Assembly (NCBI GenBank): GCA_013334225.1
Contig: JAAXXY010000014.1
Span: 1-64,000 of the forward strand
Reading direction: 5' to 3'
DNA length: 64,000 nucleotides
Source of the DNA: Chlorobiaceae bacterium
GTDB taxonomy: Bacteria; Bacteroidota; Chlorobiia; Chlorobiales; Chlorobiaceae
The translations under genes were made by a program, and so were the position numbers. The notes beneath the pieces were generated by a model. The model did not search any database. It saw only the letters and a program-made list of their open reading frames with translations, and had not been told where the DNA came from. This document shows, piece after piece, positions 7,742-18,707 of this stretch. The number at the start of each line of letters is the position of its first letter. Position 1 is the first letter of the stretch.

Positions 7742-9850
7742 ATGACAAGGCTGGTTGACTTAGACAAGGTTAGGAATATCGGTATCATGGCTCACATCGA
7801 TGCCGGCAAGACTACTACTACGGAGAGGATTCTTTATTATACAGGTCGTCTCCATCGCATGGGTGAAGTCCATGAGGGCGGTGCCACGATGGACTGGATG
7901 GAACAGGAGAAGGAGCGTGGCATCACGATTACCTCTGCGGCGACAACCTGTTTCTGGAAGCCCAAATACGGCAATTATGCCGGTATCCGCCACAGGATCA
8001 ATATCATCGATACCCCGGGTCATGTCGACTTCACGGTCGAGGTGGAGCGTTCGCTTCGCGTGCTTGACGGCGCGGTTGCGCTGTTCTGTGCGGTCGGCGG
8101 TGTGGAGCCTCAGTCGGAAACCGTGTGGCGCCAGGCCAACAAGTACGGCGTTCCCCGTATTGCCTATGTCAACAAGATGGACAGGACCGGTGCAAACTTC
8201 TTCGATACCGTGAAATCGATCAGGGAGAGGCTTGGTGCCAATCCGGTACCGCTTCAGATCCCTATCGGTGAGGGTGAGATGTTTGCGGGGTTCGTGGATC
8301 TTATAAGAATGAAGGGTGTCATCTACGACAAAGAGGATGGCAGTACCTATAATGAAGTTGAAATTCCCCATGATCTCGTCAACGAGGCGAGGACCTGGAG
8401 GATCAATATGCTTGAAGCGGTTTCGGAACTTGATGAATCCCTTCTCGAGAAATATCTGAACGGTGAAAACATCACTGAAGAGGAGATAAGGAGCGTCATT
8501 CGTCAGGCTACCCTCAAGGTGAACATCATTCCTGTTCTCTGTGGTTCATCCTTCAAGAACAAGGGTGTGCAGTTCATGCTCGATGGCGTTGTGGAATACC
8601 TCGCTTCGCCGGTAGATGTCGGCGCGGTGGAAGGTCACCATCCTCGCACAGATGAGCCTGTGACCCGTTCGCCGAAAGATGAAGAGCCGTTTGCTGCTCT
8701 TGCTTTCAAGATCGCTACCGATCCGTTTGTCGGCAAGCTGACCTTCTTCAGGGTTTATTCAGGTTTTCTCAATGCCGGCAGCTACGTGCTCAATACCATG
8801 ACCGGCAAGAAAGAGCGTATCGGTCGTGTGCTTCAGATGCACTCCAATAAAAGAGAGGATATAGATTGTGTTTACTGCGGCGACATCGCTGCGGCGGTAG
8901 GATTGAAGGACGTCAGGACCGGTGATACGATCTGTGACGAAAACAATCCGGTTGTCCTTGAGAAAATGGTTTTCCCCGAGCCGGTTATCCAGATAGCGAT
9001 CGAACCGAAGACAAAAAGTGATTCCGACAAGCTTGGTATGTCGCTTGCGAAACTTGCCGAGGAAGATCCGACCTTCAGGGTGAAGACCGATGATGAGACA
9101 GGCCAGACCCTTATTGCGGGTATGGGCGAGCTTCATCTCGAAATCCTTGTGGACAGGCTTAAGCGTGAGTTCAAGGTCGAGGCGAATGTCGGGCAGCCCC
9201 AGGTTGCCTATCGCGAAACGATCAGGAAAGAGGTTGAGTTCGAGGGCAAGTTTGTCCGTCAGTCCGGCGGTAAAGGTCAGTTCGGTCTCGTTGTGCTCAG
9301 GGTCGCGCCACTCGAGGAAGGTAAAGGTTACGAGTTTGTCGATGCCATCAAGGGCGGCGTTATTCCGAGGGAATATATTCCTGCGGTCAACGCCGGTATT
9401 CAGCAGGCCATGAAAGATGGTGTTGTTGCAGGCTTCCCGATGCAGGATATCAGGGCTACCCTGATCGATGGTAAATACCATGAGGTCGACTCTTCGGAAA
9501 TGGCTTTCAAGATTGCCGGGTCCATCGGTTTCAAGGGAGCGGCCAAGAAAGCTGATCCTGTTCTGCTCGAACCGATCATGAAAGTTGAGGTTGTTACGCC
9601 GGAAGAATATCTCGGTGACGTGATGGGTGATCTTTCAAGCCGCCGCGGCCATATAGAAGGTATGGGGCAGCGTGCAGGCGCCCAGTTTGTCAATGCGAAA
9701 GTGCCGCTTTCCAATATGTTCGGTTACTCGACCGATCTTCGTTCGATGAGCCAGGGAAGGGCCAATTATTCGATGGAGTTTGAATGTTACCGTGAAGTGC
9801 CCCGCAGTGTTGCGGAAACTTTGCAGGAGAAGAGGATAGGCAAGGAATAA
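7742..9850 (+). CDS. fusA: elongation factor G
   Basis: A 702-residue translocation GTPase. The G domain is at the N-terminus with [13 protein letters not shown] (G1), [11 protein letters not shown] (G2), DTPGHVDFT (G3) and NKMDR (G4), followed by the domain II barrel, domain III, domain IV (around GGKGQFG) and domain V ending in EFECYREVP. Length and motifs are those of the canonical housekeeping EF-G. It occupies the standard str-operon place between rpsG and tuf. Confidence 0.98.
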   Translation: MTRLVDLDKVRNIGIMAHIDAGKTTTTERILYYTGRLHRMGEVHEGGATMDWMEQEKERGITITSAATTCFWKPKYGNYAGIRHRINIIDTPGHVDFTVEVERSLRVLDGAVALFCAVGGVEPQSETVWRQANKYGVPRIAYVNKMDRTGANFFDTVKSIRERLGANPVPLQIPIGEGEMFAGFVDLIRMKGVIYDKEDGSTYNEVEIPHDLVNEARTWRINMLEAVSELDESLLEKYLNGENITEEEIRSVIRQATLKVNIIPVLCGSSFKNKGVQFMLDGVVEYLASPVDVGAVEGHHPRTDEPVTRSPKDEEPFAALAFKIATDPFVGKLTFFRVYSGFLNAGSYVLNTMTGKKERIGRVLQMHSNKREDIDCVYCGDIAAAVGLKDVRTGDTICDENNPVVLEKMVFPEPVIQIAIEPKTKSDSDKLGMSLAKLAEEDPTFRVKTDDETGQTLIAGMGELHLEILVDRLKREFKVEANVGQPQVAYRETIRKEVEFEGKFVRQSGGKGQFGLVVLRVAPLEEGKGYEFVDAIKGGVIPREYIPAVNAGIQQAMKDGVVAGFPMQDIRATLIDGKYHEVDSSEMAFKIAGSIGFKGAAKKADPVLLEPIMKVEVVTPEEYLGDVMGDLSSRRGHIEGMGQRAGAQFVNAKVPLSNMFGYSTDLRSMSQGRANYSMEFECYREVPRSVAETLQEKRIGKE

Positions 9851-9921
9851 GTGAAGAAGGTATTCATGCAAGCAGATTTAATTATTACAAACAATAACAG
9901 ATAACCGATACGGAGAAAGTT

Positions 9922-11103
9922 ATGGCAAAAGATACTTACAAGAGGGATAAACCCCACGTAAATATAGGAACCATAGGTCACGTCGACCATGGCAAGACAA
10001 CCCTGACGGCGGCGATCACTTCCGTTCTTGCCAAGCAGGGTCTTGCCCAGCAGCGCGATTTCGGCAGCATCGACAAGGCTCCGGAAGAAAGGGAGCGCGG
10101 TATTACCATTTCTACCGCACATGTCGAGTACCAGACCGCCAAACGTCACTATGCGCATATCGACTGTCCGGGTCACGCTGACTACATCAAGAACATGATC
10201 ACCGGTGCTGCACAGATGGACGGCGCTATCCTCGTTGTGGCGGCAACCGACGGTCCTATGCCTCAGACCCGTGAGCACATCCTGCTCGCACGTCAGGTTA
10301 ACGTTCCTGCTCTTGTTGTCTTCCTGAACAAAGTTGATATTGCCGATCCCGAACTTATCGAACTCGTCGAGCTTGAGCTGAGAGAGCTCCTCACCGAGTA
10401 CAACTTCCCCGGCGACGATATTCCCATCATCAAAGGTTCCGCTCTGAAAGCTCTCGATGGAGATCCGGAAGGTGAAAAATCCATCCTCGAACTCATGGAT
10501 GCCGTCGATGCGTTCATTCCCGAGCCTGTCCGCGACATCGACAAGCCGTTCCTGATGCCGGTCGAAGACGTGTTCTCGATCTCCGGCCGCGGAACAGTCG
10601 GTACCGGAAGGATCGAGAGGGGCCGTATCAAGATCAACGAAGAGGTCGAAATCGTCGGTATCAAACCGACCCGCAAATCCGTCGTTACCGGTATTGAAAT
10701 GTTCCAGAAGCTGCTCGATGAAGGTCAGGCTGGTGACAACGCAGGTCTGCTGCTCAGGGGTGTCGACAAGACCGAGCTCGAGCGCGGTATGGTTATCGCC
10801 AAACCGGGCAGCATCAAGCCTCACACCAAGTTCAAGGCAGAGGTCTATATTCTGAGAAAGGAAGAGGGCGGCCGTCACACTCCGTTCTTCAACGGCTACC
10901 GTCCGCAGTTCTATTTCCGTACCACAGACGTTACCGGTTCGGTAACCCTGCCGGAAGGCGTCGAGATGGTCATGCCTGGCGACAACCTCTCCATCGAGGT
11001 CGAATTGCTCGCTCCTATCGCAATGGATGAAAACCTTCGCTTCGCTATCCGTGAAGGCGGTCGTACCGTCGGTGCAGGTTCTGTAAGCAAGATTATCGAG
11101 TAA
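9922..11103 (+). CDS. tuf: elongation factor Tu
   Basis: A 393-residue GTPase that delivers aminoacyl-tRNA. Motifs: [15 protein letters not shown] (G1), [12 protein letters not shown] (G2), [12 protein letters not shown] (G3), NKVDI (G4) and GSALKAL (G5); domains II and III follow with [12 protein letters not shown] and the C-terminal [13 protein letters not shown]. It is the last str gene and is separated from rpsJ by a strong hairpin. No second tuf copy is in the window. Confidence 0.98.
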   Translation: MAKDTYKRDKPHVNIGTIGHVDHGKTTLTAAITSVLAKQGLAQQRDFGSIDKAPEERERGITISTAHVEYQTAKRHYAHIDCPGHADYIKNMITGAAQMDGAILVVAATDGPMPQTREHILLARQVNVPALVVFLNKVDIADPELIELVELELRELLTEYNFPGDDIPIIKGSALKALDGDPEGEKSILELMDAVDAFIPEPVRDIDKPFLMPVEDVFSISGRGTVGTGRIERGRIKINEEVEIVGIKPTRKSVVTGIEMFQKLLDEGQAGDNAGLLLRGVDKTELERGMVIAKPGSIKPHTKFKAEVYILRKEEGGRHTPFFNGYRPQFYFRTTDVTGSVTLPEGVEMVMPGDNLSIEVELLAPIAMDENLRFAIREGGRTVGAGSVSKIIE

Positions 11104-11122
11104 CAGGTCGTATGCGTGTCCC

Positions 11123-11147
11123 GGGACGGGGCAGATAACCCCGTCCC
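11123..11147 (+). terminator. GC-rich hairpin between tuf and rpsJ
   Basis: Perfect nine-base arms GGGACGGGG (11123-11131) and CCCCGTCCC (11139-11147) with a seven-base loop. The sequence after it is ATTTATTG, with no solid T-run, so it may act as a partial terminator, an RNA-processing site or a stabiliser that lowers S10 expression relative to tuf. Confidence 0.55.
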
Positions 11148-11179
11148 ATTTATTGATAACAAAGAAACAGGGTTGACAA

Positions 11180-11491
11180 GTGGCTGTACAGCAAAAGATC
11201 AGGATAAAGCTCAAGTCTTACGACCATAGTCTGGTTGATAAGTGGGCGTTAAGGATTATTGACGTGGTCAAGCAGACGGATGCCATCATCTTTGGTCCAA
11301 TACCGCTGCCCACAAAAACACATGTGTATACCGTCAACCGGTCACCGCATGTTGACAAGAAGTCCCGCGAGCAATTCTCCTTCTCCTCTCACAAGAGGCT
11401 TATCGAGATTGTAAACCCGACTTCAAGAACTATTGATATGCTTATGAAGCTCGAGCTTCCAAGCGGTGTGGATGTTGAAATAAAGTCTTAA
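11180..11491 (+). CDS. rpsJ: 30S ribosomal protein S10
   Basis: A 103-residue 30S head protein, also the NusE antitermination factor. It starts with GTG at 11180 ([16 protein letters not shown] follows) and contains [19 protein letters not shown] and [16 protein letters not shown], both family hallmarks. First gene of the S10 segment; 23 bases from rplC. Confidence 0.97.
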   Translation: MAVQQKIRIKLKSYDHSLVDKWALRIIDVVKQTDAIIFGPIPLPTKTHVYTVNRSPHVDKKSREQFSFSSHKRLIEIVNPTSRTIDMLMKLELPSGVDVEIKS

Positions 11492-11514
11492 AGAATATTT
11501 GAATAGCTAATTTT

Positions 11515-12144
11515 ATGGGTGCGATTCTTGGAAAGAAAATCGGCATGACCCGTTTATACAATGACAAACGCGAGGCTGTTTCCTGCACGATCATCGAAGC
11601 GGGGCCATGCTTTGTGACGCAGGTTAAACGTGTTGATACGGATGGCTACGATGCTTATCAGATCGGTATCGGAGAAAGAAAGGAAGCGAAAGTCAGCAAG
11701 CCATTGCAGGGTCATTACAAAAAGGCCGGAGTCACACCAGGCTTTATGATGGCGGAATTTGACTTCTCACAGGTAGGAAGCGAGCTTGATCTTGGCAGTC
11801 CTGTCAGTGTTGAATCCTTCAAGGTAGGTGAGAAAATCAATGTGCTCGGTGTTTCGAAAGGCAAAGGTTTTGCCGGTGTCGTAAAACGTTATAACTTCGG
11901 CGGCGGTTCCAGGACCCATGGTCAGTCCGACAGGCTGAGGGCTCCGGGTTCGGTCGGCGGTTCTTCGGACCCTTCGAGGGTTTTCAAGGGTACCAGAATG
12001 GCCGGGCGCAAAGGTTCAGACAATGTGACCATCCGGAACCTCGAGATTTTCAAGATCATGCCTGAATCGAATCTGATCGTTATCAAGGGTGCTGTACCAG
12101 GTCCGCGCAATTCCTATGTAAAGATTGTTTCTATAAAAAAGTAA
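11515..12144 (+). CDS. rplC: 50S ribosomal protein L3
   Basis: A 209-residue early-assembly protein of the 50S subunit. It begins [17 protein letters not shown] and carries the peptidyl-transferase-facing loop region [22 protein letters not shown], followed by [20 protein letters not shown]. Length and order are standard. rplD follows within 20 bases. Confidence 0.98.
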   Translation: MGAILGKKIGMTRLYNDKREAVSCTIIEAGPCFVTQVKRVDTDGYDAYQIGIGERKEAKVSKPLQGHYKKAGVTPGFMMAEFDFSQVGSELDLGSPVSVESFKVGEKINVLGVSKGKGFAGVVKRYNFGGGSRTHGQSDRLRAPGSVGGSSDPSRVFKGTRMAGRKGSDNVTIRNLEIFKIMPESNLIVIKGAVPGPRNSYVKIVSIKK

Positions 12145-12163
12145 ATGCTGAATGTTCGAAGCT

Positions 12164-12790
12164 ATGGAACTTAAAGTCTTAAATACCGGCGGCAAAGAAA
12201 CCGGGGAAACAGTAATGCTCCGTGACGATATATTCGGCGTTGAAGTGTCCGAGCACGCAATGTACCTTGATGTCAAGGCAATTCTTGCAAACAAACGCCA
12301 GGGCACGCACAAGGCCAAGACCCGCGCCGAAGTCAGCGGCGGCGGACGGAAGCCGTTCCGTCAGAAAGGAACAGGCAATGCTCGTCAGGGTTCGAGCCGT
12401 TCTCCCCTGCACAGCGGCGGTGGAACCATTTTTGGACCTGTTCCCCATACCTACGAGCAGAAAGTGAACAAAAAAGTTAAACTGCTCGCACGTCGTTCCG
12501 CTCTCAGTGCAAAAGCACAGGCAGGGATGATCGTCGTGGTCGAGGATTTCAGGTTCGATCAGATAAAGACAAAACCTTTTGCGGATATACTCAGGAATCT
12601 CGGGCTCTCCGAGAAGAAAACATTACTTCTGACTCCGGAATATGACATGATCATAGCAAGATCCGGAAGAAACATTGAAGCATTGAATATCATGACTGCC
12701 GACAAGGCTTCAACCTATGATATTCTTCATAGTCAGACCGTGCTTGTCCAGAAAACAGCGCTGAAAAAAATAGAAGAGACGTTAGGGTAA
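12164..12790 (+). CDS. rplD: 50S ribosomal protein L4
   Basis: A 208-residue protein lining the exit tunnel. The extended arginine-rich loop ([20 protein letters not shown]) reaches toward the tunnel constriction. Two in-frame ATGs are present; [10 protein letters not shown] at 12164 matches the family start better than the one at 12152. L4 represses S10 operons in enterobacteria, but no matching leader is evident here. Confidence 0.96.
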   Translation: MELKVLNTGGKETGETVMLRDDIFGVEVSEHAMYLDVKAILANKRQGTHKAKTRAEVSGGGRKPFRQKGTGNARQGSSRSPLHSGGGTIFGPVPHTYEQKVNKKVKLLARRSALSAKAQAGMIVVVEDFRFDQIKTKPFADILRNLGLSEKKTLLLTPEYDMIIARSGRNIEALNIMTADKASTYDILHSQTVLVQKTALKKIEETLG

Positions 12791-12822
12791 TTGCAGATTT
12801 CCAGAAAAAAGGAGTTAAAGAG

Positions 12823-13134
12823 ATGAAAAACCCGTTGTTATGCCCCTGGCTGACAGAAAAAAGTACCGGGCTGACAGAGCAGAAAGGACAGTATGTCTTC
12901 AAGGTTAAGCCGGATGCTGATAAAGAGGATATCAAAAAAGCGATCGAGAAGAAATTCGGCGTACAGGTAAAGTCGATTCGTACGATTAACTGCCTTGGGA
13001 AATCCCGTGTCCAGCATACAAGGAAAGGGTTGATCACGGCAAAGAAGAGCGACTGGAAAAAAGCGGTCGTCACCCTTGCCAAGGGTCAGGCAATAGATTA
13101 TTACTCTGGTTCGGCCCAGAAGAGCGAAGGATAG
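12823..13134 (+). CDS. rplW: 50S ribosomal protein L23
   Basis: A 103-residue protein at the tunnel exit, the docking site for trigger factor and SRP. It has [24 protein letters not shown] at the start and a basic loop near [20 protein letters not shown]. The start lies after GGAG in AAAAAAGGAGTTAAAGAG. Confidence 0.97.
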   Translation: MKNPLLCPWLTEKSTGLTEQKGQYVFKVKPDADKEDIKKAIEKKFGVQVKSIRTINCLGKSRVQHTRKGLITAKKSDWKKAVVTLAKGQAIDYYSGSAQKSEG

Positions 13135-13164
13135 AACTTATAAAAGGATAGATCATACATTCAA

Positions 13165-14004
13165 ATGGCTATAAGGAAATTAGCGCCGGTTACTCCAGGG
13201 TCCAGATACATGTCTTACCCTGCTTTCGATGAAATCACGAAAAGCGAGCCAGAAAAAAGCCTGCTTGTTCCTCTTAAGAAATCAGGCGGAAGGAATGCAG
13301 CAGGAAGGAAAACTTCCAGGCACAGGGGCGGCGGACATAAAAGGTTTTACAGGATCGTCGATTTCAAGCGCAACAAGGATGGAGTGCTTGCAACTGTCGC
13401 CGGAATTGAGTATGATCCGAACCGTTCATCAAGAATTGCATTATTGCATTACATTGACGGAGAAAAACGTTATATTCTCGCCCCGAAAGGGTTGAAAGTC
13501 GGCGACAAGGTTGAAAGTGGTGAGAAGGTCGAGATCAAGGCCGGAAACACCATGCCGCTGAAGAATATCCCGCTCGGTACAGATGTGCACAACATCGAGA
13601 TGAAGGCAGGAAAAGGCGGACAGATCGTCAGGTCTGCGGGTACATTCGCAACACTTGCCGCACGTGAGGGTGATTATGCGACACTGAAGCTTCCTTCGGG
13701 AGAGATCCGCAAGGTCAGGGTTGAGTGCCGTGCCACCATAGGTGTCATCGGTAACGCCGATCACGAGAACATCGTTCTCGGCAAGGCGGGAAGAAGCCGC
13801 TGGCTCGGTATCAGACCGCAGACAAGAGGTATGGCGATGAACCCGGTCGACCACCCGATGGGAGGCGGTGAAGGTAAATCGAAGTCCGGCGGTGGAAGAA
13901 AGCATCCGAAGTCACCATGGGGTCAGCTTGCAAAGGGCTTCAAGACAAGGAACAGGAAAAAAGCATCACAGAAACTGATTGTACGCGGCAGAAACGCCAA
14001 ATAA
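13165..14004 (+). CDS. rplB: 50S ribosomal protein L2
   Basis: A 279-residue core 50S protein needed for peptidyl transfer and subunit joining. Conserved segments are [20 protein letters not shown], then the OB and SH3-like barrels, then the C-terminal loop [19 protein letters not shown] with the essential histidine. Canonical length. Confidence 0.98.
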   Translation: MAIRKLAPVTPGSRYMSYPAFDEITKSEPEKSLLVPLKKSGGRNAAGRKTSRHRGGGHKRFYRIVDFKRNKDGVLATVAGIEYDPNRSSRIALLHYIDGEKRYILAPKGLKVGDKVESGEKVEIKAGNTMPLKNIPLGTDVHNIEMKAGKGGQIVRSAGTFATLAAREGDYATLKLPSGEIRKVRVECRATIGVIGNADHENIVLGKAGRSRWLGIRPQTRGMAMNPVDHPMGGGEGKSKSGGGRKHPKSPWGQLAKGFKTRNRKKASQKLIVRGRNAK

Positions 14005-14035
14005 CTATAGAGGAAAAACATCAAGCAGAGAAACT

Positions 14036-14332
14036 ATGCCTAGATCACTCAAGAAAGGACCTTTTATCGATATCAAGCTTGAAAAAAGGATCCTTGATAT
14101 GAACAGCAAGGGAGAAAAGAAGGTTGTAAAGACCTGGTCAAGAAGTTCAATGATTTCTCCCGATTTTGTCGGTCATACCGTAGCCGTACACAATGGCAAG
14201 AACCATGTGCCGGTCTATGTCAGTGATAACATGGTTGGTCACAAGCTTGGTGAGTTCGCTCCGACAAGATTGTATCGCGGTCATGCCGGAGGAAAGAGCG
14301 AAAAGGGTGGTTCGGCACCTCGAAAAAAATAA
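14036..14332 (+). CDS. rpsS: 30S ribosomal protein S19
   Basis: A 98-residue 30S head protein contacting S13 and the A-site. The family start [17 protein letters not shown] begins at 14036; a frame extending back to 13979 would overlap rplB and is rejected. [21 protein letters not shown] and [10 protein letters not shown] are hallmark segments. Confidence 0.97.
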   Translation: MPRSLKKGPFIDIKLEKRILDMNSKGEKKVVKTWSRSSMISPDFVGHTVAVHNGKNHVPVYVSDNMVGHKLGEFAPTRLYRGHAGGKSEKGGSAPRKK

Positions 14333-14361
14333 ATAGATAAACGCGAAAAGGTAAAGATATC

Positions 14362-14721
14362 ATGCAAGCTAAAGCAGTTTTACGTCATACGCCGACATCA
14401 CCGAGGAAAATGCGTCTGGTTGCAGGCCTCGTTCGTGGCAAACAGGTCGATCAGGCAAAAGCCATTCTGCTGAACTCGACAAAAGCAGCATCCCAGAATG
14501 TTATGATTACACTGAAGTCAGCCGTTGCAAACTATGCACAGCTCAACCCGAATGAAAGGGCAAGCGAACAGGAACTCTTCATAAAAGAGGTTTTCGTCGA
14601 TCAGGGCGCTACCATGAAGAGGACTCTTCCCGCTCCTATGGGGCGTGCTTACAGGATTCGCAAAAGATCGAATCATCTGACAATAGTGGTTGACAAGGTT
14701 AACAATCCAGTAACTAAATAA
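14362..14721 (+). CDS. rplV: 50S ribosomal protein L22
   Basis: A 119-residue protein whose beta-hairpin (around [20 protein letters not shown]) lines the exit tunnel next to L4. The N-terminal [20 protein letters not shown] is the standard rRNA-binding region. No deletion in the loop associated with macrolide resistance is apparent. Confidence 0.97.
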   Translation: MQAKAVLRHTPTSPRKMRLVAGLVRGKQVDQAKAILLNSTKAASQNVMITLKSAVANYAQLNPNERASEQELFIKEVFVDQGATMKRTLPAPMGRAYRIRKRSNHLTIVVDKVNNPVTK

Positions 14722-14736
14722 AACAAGGAGCGCGCA

Positions 14737-15489
14737 TTGGGTCAGAAAGTTAATCCTACTGGATTCAGGCTTGGAATTATCAGAGACTGGACTTCCCGCT
14801 GGTATGATGACAGTCCTGTCATTTCGGAAAAAATCATGCAGGACCATATTATCCGCAACTATGTCCTTGCAAGGCTGAAAAAGGAAAGGGCCGGTATTGC
14901 TCGCATCGTCATCGAAAGAACGACGAAGCATGTCAAGATCAATATCTATGCTTCCCGTCCGGGTGCTGTTGTCGGAAGAAAAGGCGAAGAGATCAACAAC
15001 CTTTCACAGGAACTGAGCCGGATCACCGCAAAAGAGGTGAAGATCGATGTTGTCGAAGTTGTCAAACCGGAAATCGAAGCTCAGCTGATCGGTGAAAATA
15101 TCGCATACCAGCTTGAGAACAGGGTCTCTTTCAGAAGAGCTATGAAGCAGGCTATCCAGCAGGCAATGCGTTCAGGTGCTGAAGGTGTCAGGATCAGGTG
15201 CGCAGGCCGTCTCGGAGGCGCGGAGATCGCGCGTGCCGAACAGTACAAGGAAGGAAAGATTCCTCTTCACACCATCCGCGCCAATGTCGATTATGCGAGC
15301 GTAACAGCGCATACTATAGCAGGCACGATCGGTATCAAGGTATGGGTGTACAAAGGCGAGGTCCTTGTTCAGCGTATCGATGCCATCGAGGAAGACGAGC
15401 AGAAGAAAATGAAGGAAAGGCGCAGCGATTCCGGTGCGAGAGGCCGTGAGAGCCGCGGAAAACGCCGCCACCGCGGTAAGCGATCTTAA
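14737..15489 (+). CDS. rpsC: 30S ribosomal protein S3
   Basis: A 250-residue protein at the mRNA entry channel. It starts with TTG at 14737, fixed by AAGGAG at 14725-14730 and by the family beginning [15 protein letters not shown] domain ([14 protein letters not shown]) is followed by the C-terminal domain ([15 protein letters not shown]) and a long basic tail rich in Arg ([15 protein letters not shown]), longer than in E. coli. Confidence 0.97.
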   Translation: MGQKVNPTGFRLGIIRDWTSRWYDDSPVISEKIMQDHIIRNYVLARLKKERAGIARIVIERTTKHVKINIYASRPGAVVGRKGEEINNLSQELSRITAKEVKIDVVEVVKPEIEAQLIGENIAYQLENRVSFRRAMKQAIQQAMRSGAEGVRIRCAGRLGGAEIARAEQYKEGKIPLHTIRANVDYASVTAHTIAGTIGIKVWVYKGEVLVQRIDAIEEDEQKKMKERRSDSGARGRESRGKRRHRGKRS

Positions 15490-15537
15490 TATTGAGGACC
15501 ATACAATCAGAAAAAGAATGGAGTTGCCGGTATGTTA

Positions 15538-15951
15538 ATGCCCAAGAAAGTTAAATATAGAAAGACACAACGAGGCCGGATGAAAGGAAATGCCGGGCGC
15601 GGTACAGCTGTATCTTTCGGTTCTTTCGGTCTTAAAGCCACTGAACCGGCATGGATTACCAGCCGTCAGATAGAGGCTGCCCGTGTTGCGATGACAAGGT
15701 TCATGAAAAGGGACGGCAAAATCTGGATCAGGATTTTCCCTGACAAACCGGTAACGAAGAAAGCTGCTGAAACCAGGATGGGATCCGGTAAAGGTTCCCC
15801 GGAATTCTGGGTAGCAGTCGTCAAGCCGGGAAGGGTTATGTTCGAGGCCGACGGTGTTTCGAAGGAAGTCGCGACTGAGGCGTTCCGCCTTGCCGCGAAG
15901 AAACTTCCTATCAAGACGAAGTTTGTTGTACGCCCGGATTATGAAGGATAA
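15538..15951 (+). CDS. rplP: 50S ribosomal protein L16
   Basis: A 137-residue protein close to the A-site t[22 protein letters not shown] is the expected start, so the ATG at 15538 is chosen over that at 15532. [20 protein letters not shown] contains the conserved arginine that is hydroxylated in some bacteria. Confidence 0.97.
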   Translation: MPKKVKYRKTQRGRMKGNAGRGTAVSFGSFGLKATEPAWITSRQIEAARVAMTRFMKRDGKIWIRIFPDKPVTKKAAETRMGSGKGSPEFWVAVVKPGRVMFEADGVSKEVATEAFRLAAKKLPIKTKFVVRPDYEG

Positions 15952-15986
15952 CGAAGCCATTAATACGACAAGAAGCTTTATATACT

Positions 15987-16193
15987 ATGAAAAAATATGA
16001 AATAGAGGCCTTGAGCAAACCGGAACTGGTCCAGAAGCTCAGACAGCTTGAAGACAGGCTCGCAGATATCAATTTCTACAAAGTTCTTGAGCAGCCTCAG
16101 AATCCGATGGTTTTCAAGAATTCGAGACGTGATATTGCGCGCATCAAGACAAGGCTCCATAAACTCTCTGCCGCTGAGCAGGTTCAGGGTTGA
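15987..16193 (+). CDS. rpmC: 50S ribosomal protein L29
   Basis: A 68-residue helical-hairpin protein near the tunnel exit: KKYEIEALSKPELVQKLRQ then RDIARIKTRLHKL. Typical length and position between rplP and rpsQ. Confidence 0.96.
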   Translation: MKKYEIEALSKPELVQKLRQLEDRLADINFYKVLEQPQNPMVFKNSRRDIARIKTRLHKLSAAEQVQG

Positions 16194-16220
16194 GAGTAAG
16201 GCAATTTTAATTTTACTTAC

Positions 16221-16520
16221 ATGGCAGAAATCAAAAAGGGCAGTGCATCAATGGAAAACAGTGCTGAGGTAAGAGGGAGAAAAAAAAGCTGGTCAGGACG
16301 CGTTGTCAGTGACAAAATGGACAAGGGCTGCATAGTTGCTGTCGAGCGCAGGGTTCAGCATCCCGTTTATAAAAAGTATTTCAAGAAAACCACAAGGCTG
16401 ATGGTTCACGATGAAAAGAATGAAGCTGGTTTAGGTGATCTTGTAAAAGTTGTCGAATGCCGTCCGCTGAGCAAGAGAAAAAGCTGCCGGTTGGTCGAGA
16501 TTATCGAGAAAGCCAGGTAA
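16221..16520 (+). CDS. rpsQ: 30S ribosomal protein S17
   Basis: A 16S rRNA-binding OB-fold protein. [19 protein letters not shown] and [19 protein letters not shown] are diagnostic. From 16221 it has 99 residues; starting at the ATG at 16251 (MENSAEVRG) gives 89 residues, closer to the family norm. Neither start has a strong ribosome-binding site, so the exact N-terminus is open. Confidence 0.95.
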   Translation: MAEIKKGSASMENSAEVRGRKKSWSGRVVSDKMDKGCIVAVERRVQHPVYKKYFKKTTRLMVHDEKNEAGLGDLVKVVECRPLSKRKSCRLVEIIEKAR

Positions 16521-16558
16521 GAGCAGATATTTTATACACTTAATAACGTTTTAGAAGG

Positions 16559-16927
16559 ATGATCCAGAAAGAAACAAACCTGGTTGTTGCCGATAACAGC
16601 GGTGCCAAGAAAGTCCGCTGCATCCATGTTTTCGGAGGAACCGGCAGGCGTTATGCCTCATTGGGCGATCAGGTTATCGTATCAGTGAAATCAGCCGTAC
16701 CAGGCGGAGTCGTGAAGAAGAAGGATGTCTGCAAGGCCGTAGTTGTACGCTGCGTGAAAGAGTCGAGAAGAAAGGATGGTTCATACATCCGCTTCGATGA
16801 AAATGCCGTTGTGCTTCTCAATGCGCAGGGTGAGCCGAGAGGTACCCGTATTTTCGGGCCTGTCGCAAGAGAGCTTCGCGACAAGAAATATATGAAGATC
16901 GTTTCTCTGGCGCCGGAAGTACTGTAG
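16559..16927 (+). CDS. rplN: 50S ribosomal protein L14
   Basis: A 122-residue protein at the subunit interface. [23 protein letters not shown] and [17 protein letters not shown] match the family exactly. First gene of the spc segment. The tRNA-Gly gene starts only nine bases after the stop. Confidence 0.98.
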   Translation: MIQKETNLVVADNSGAKKVRCIHVFGGTGRRYASLGDQVIVSVKSAVPGGVVKKKDVCKAVVVRCVKESRRKDGSYIRFDENAVVLLNAQGEPRGTRIFGPVARELRDKKYMKIVSLAPEVL

Positions 16928-16936
16928 GCGTCACAA

Positions 16937-17009
16937 GCGGGAGTAACTCAGTTGGTAGAGTCACAGCCTTCCAAGCTGTTGGTCGCGAGTTCGAGTCTCG
17001 TCTCCCGCT
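16937..17009 (+). tRNA. tRNA-Gly (anticodon TCC)
   Basis: A complete 73-nt cloverleaf can be drawn by hand: acceptor GCGGGAG with CTCCCGC, discriminator T, D stem ACTC/GAGT, anticodon stem ACAGC/GCTGT around the loop CTTCCAA (anticodon TCC), variable TGGTC, and T arm GCGAG-TTCGAGT-CTCGT. The 3' CCA is not encoded. It lies on the same strand inside the spc operon, between rplN and rplX, so it is likely excised from the ribosomal mRNA or driven by an unseen promoter. Confidence 0.96.
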
Positions 17010-17043
17010 CAGGATTTTATGAATAATACCATATCAGTGAAAA

Positions 17044-17286
17044 ATGAAAACTGGGATCAAGAAAGTTAAGCTGCATGTCAGAAAAAACGATACCGTAGTC
17101 GTTATCAGCGGCAACGATAAAGGAAAGAGCGGAAAGATTCTCAAAGTGTTCCCGCAGAAGACCAGAGTCATCGTGGAAGGCGTCAACATCCGCAAACGTC
17201 ACATGCGTCCAACCCAGAGCAGACCACAGGGTGCCATTATCGAACGGGAATTTCCCATTCACGCATCCAACGTCAAGAAGAGCTGA
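17044..17286 (+). CDS. rplX: 50S ribosomal protein L24
   Basis: An 80-residue assembly-initiator protein of the 50S subunit. The KOW motif is clear ([20 protein letters not shown]), followed by [15 protein letters not shown]. It is somewhat shorter than the E. coli protein (about 104 residues), lacking the C-terminal extension. It begins 34 bases after the tRNA-Gly gene. Confidence 0.96.
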   Translation: MKTGIKKVKLHVRKNDTVVVISGNDKGKSGKILKVFPQKTRVIVEGVNIRKRHMRPTQSRPQGAIIEREFPIHASNVKKS

Positions 17287-17343
17287 GTGTTTTCAATAAG
17301 GAAAGGATGACAAAGACCATCCTTGTAAAAGTAAAAGGAAAGA

Positions 17344-17937
17344 ATGGCTAAAAATAAGGAAAAAGAGGCAGCCGCACCTGCGGACAACTCCAGGGCAAGG
17401 CTCGATACCTTCTATCATGAAAAGGTAGTACAGAAACTTACAGAGCGCTTTCAGTACAAGAATGTCATGAAAGTGCCGAAACTCCAGAAAATCTGTATCA
17501 ATATCGGTGTAGGCGATGCAGCAGGGGAACCGAAACTGCTCGATACAGCAATACAGGAGCTTGCCCAGATCACCGGACAGAAACCACAGATCCGCAAAGC
17601 GAGAAAAGCTATTTCAAACTTCAAACTCCGTGAAGGCCAGCCGATCGGCTGCAGGGTCACCCTCCGCCGCAAGGCCATGTATGAGTTTTTCGATCGCTTC
17701 GTCAGTCTTGCCGTACCGAGGATCCGCGATTTCCGCGGGCTCAGCGACACAAGCTTCGACGGCCGAGGCAATTATACAGTTGGTGTGAAAGAGCAGATCA
17801 TTTTCCCGGAAATCGACATCGACAAGGTGCCGAGGATTTGCGGCATGGATATCAGTTTTGTAACATCAGCCCCAACAGACGAAGAGGCCTATGCACTTCT
17901 TTCAGAACTTGGAATGCCATTTAAAAAGAAAAACTAA
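17344..17937 (+). CDS. rplE: 50S ribosomal protein L5
   Basis: A 197-residue 5S rRNA-binding protein. [37 protein letters not shown] and [15 protein letters not shown] are diagnostic. The N-terminus carries a charged, alanine-rich extension of about 17 residues ([17 protein letters not shown]) beyond the E. coli length. Confidence 0.97.
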   Translation: MAKNKEKEAAAPADNSRARLDTFYHEKVVQKLTERFQYKNVMKVPKLQKICINIGVGDAAGEPKLLDTAIQELAQITGQKPQIRKARKAISNFKLREGQPIGCRVTLRRKAMYEFFDRFVSLAVPRIRDFRGLSDTSFDGRGNYTVGVKEQIIFPEIDIDKVPRICGMDISFVTSAPTDEEAYALLSELGMPFKKKN

Positions 17938-17953
17938 ATAATTCAGAAAAGAG

Positions 17954-18223
17954 ATGGCCAAGAAAAGCGTTATAGCAAGGAACGAGAAAAGGAAAAAGCT
18001 TGTGGAGAAGTATGCTGCACTGCGTGCTGAGCTGTTAAAAGCCGGAGATTACGAAGCCCTTCGCAAACTGCCGAGGGACAGTTCTGCGACAAGAGTTCGC
18101 AATCGTTGCGTTCTCACCGGCCGCGGAAGGGGTGTCAGCGCCAAGTTCGGTCTTTGCAGGCATATGTTCCGTAAATATGCTCTTGAAGGAAAGCTGCCCG
18201 GTGTAAAAAAAGCAAGCTGGTAA
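17954..18223 (+). CDS. rpsN: 30S ribosomal protein S14, zinc-free long form
   Basis: An 89-residue S14. It lacks the paired CxxC motifs of the short zinc-binding form and has the length of the zinc-independent form. [27 protein letters not shown] is the conserved C-terminal region (quoted in part here: [20 protein letters not shown]). Confidence 0.96.
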   Translation: MAKKSVIARNEKRKKLVEKYAALRAELLKAGDYEALRKLPRDSSATRVRNRCVLTGRGRGVSAKFGLCRHMFRKYALEGKLPGVKKASW

Positions 18224-18284
18224 ATCAGCGATTTGAAGTTAAAGAAACATATTTGATCATTTTCGAAAGTAACCAACGTTCGCT

Positions 18285-18680
18285 ATGCCTGTAACGGATT
18301 CTATTGCAGATTATATCACCCGTATCAGAAATGCGGGAAGAGCAAAAAACAAAACTACCGATATCCCGTATTCGAAGCTAAGGGAGAATATTTCGCAGCT
18401 TCTTGTCGAGAAAGGATACATCAAGAATTTCACGGTGATAACCGCAGAGAAGTTTCCGTTTCTGCGTATCGAACTGAAATATACACAGCAGGGCGAACCG
18501 GCGATCAAAGAGATTACCAGGGTCAGCAAACCTGGACGTCGTGTATATGACGGAAAGGACATCAAGAAATATCTTGGCGGCCTCGGTCTTTACATCCTTT
18601 CCTCTTCAAAGGGGATTATTACAGACAAGGAAGCAAGGGCAGAGGGTGTCGGCGGTGAAATTCTGTTCCGCATCTATTAA
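18285..18680 (+). CDS. rpsH: 30S ribosomal protein S8
   Basis: A 131-residue central-domain protein of the 30S subunit. [20 protein letters not shown] begins it and [17 protein letters not shown], with the rRNA-binding STSKG-type loop here reading SSSKG, ends it. In enterobacteria S8 is the spc operon repressor. Confidence 0.97.
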   Translation: MPVTDSIADYITRIRNAGRAKNKTTDIPYSKLRENISQLLVEKGYIKNFTVITAEKFPFLRIELKYTQQGEPAIKEITRVSKPGRRVYDGKDIKKYLGGLGLYILSSSKGIITDKEARAEGVGGEILFRIY

Positions 18681-18707
18681 TCATTAGTCACAGAGCATAG
18701 GAATACC

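Noticed and set aside
6862..7788. 308-codon open frame on the minus strand opposite rpsL and rpsG
   Set aside because: Antisense shadow of two certain ribosomal genes; no recognisable domain.
9787..11214. 475-codon open frame on the minus strand opposite tuf
   Set aside because: It mirrors tuf exactly, has no family motif and arises from codon bias of a highly expressed gene.
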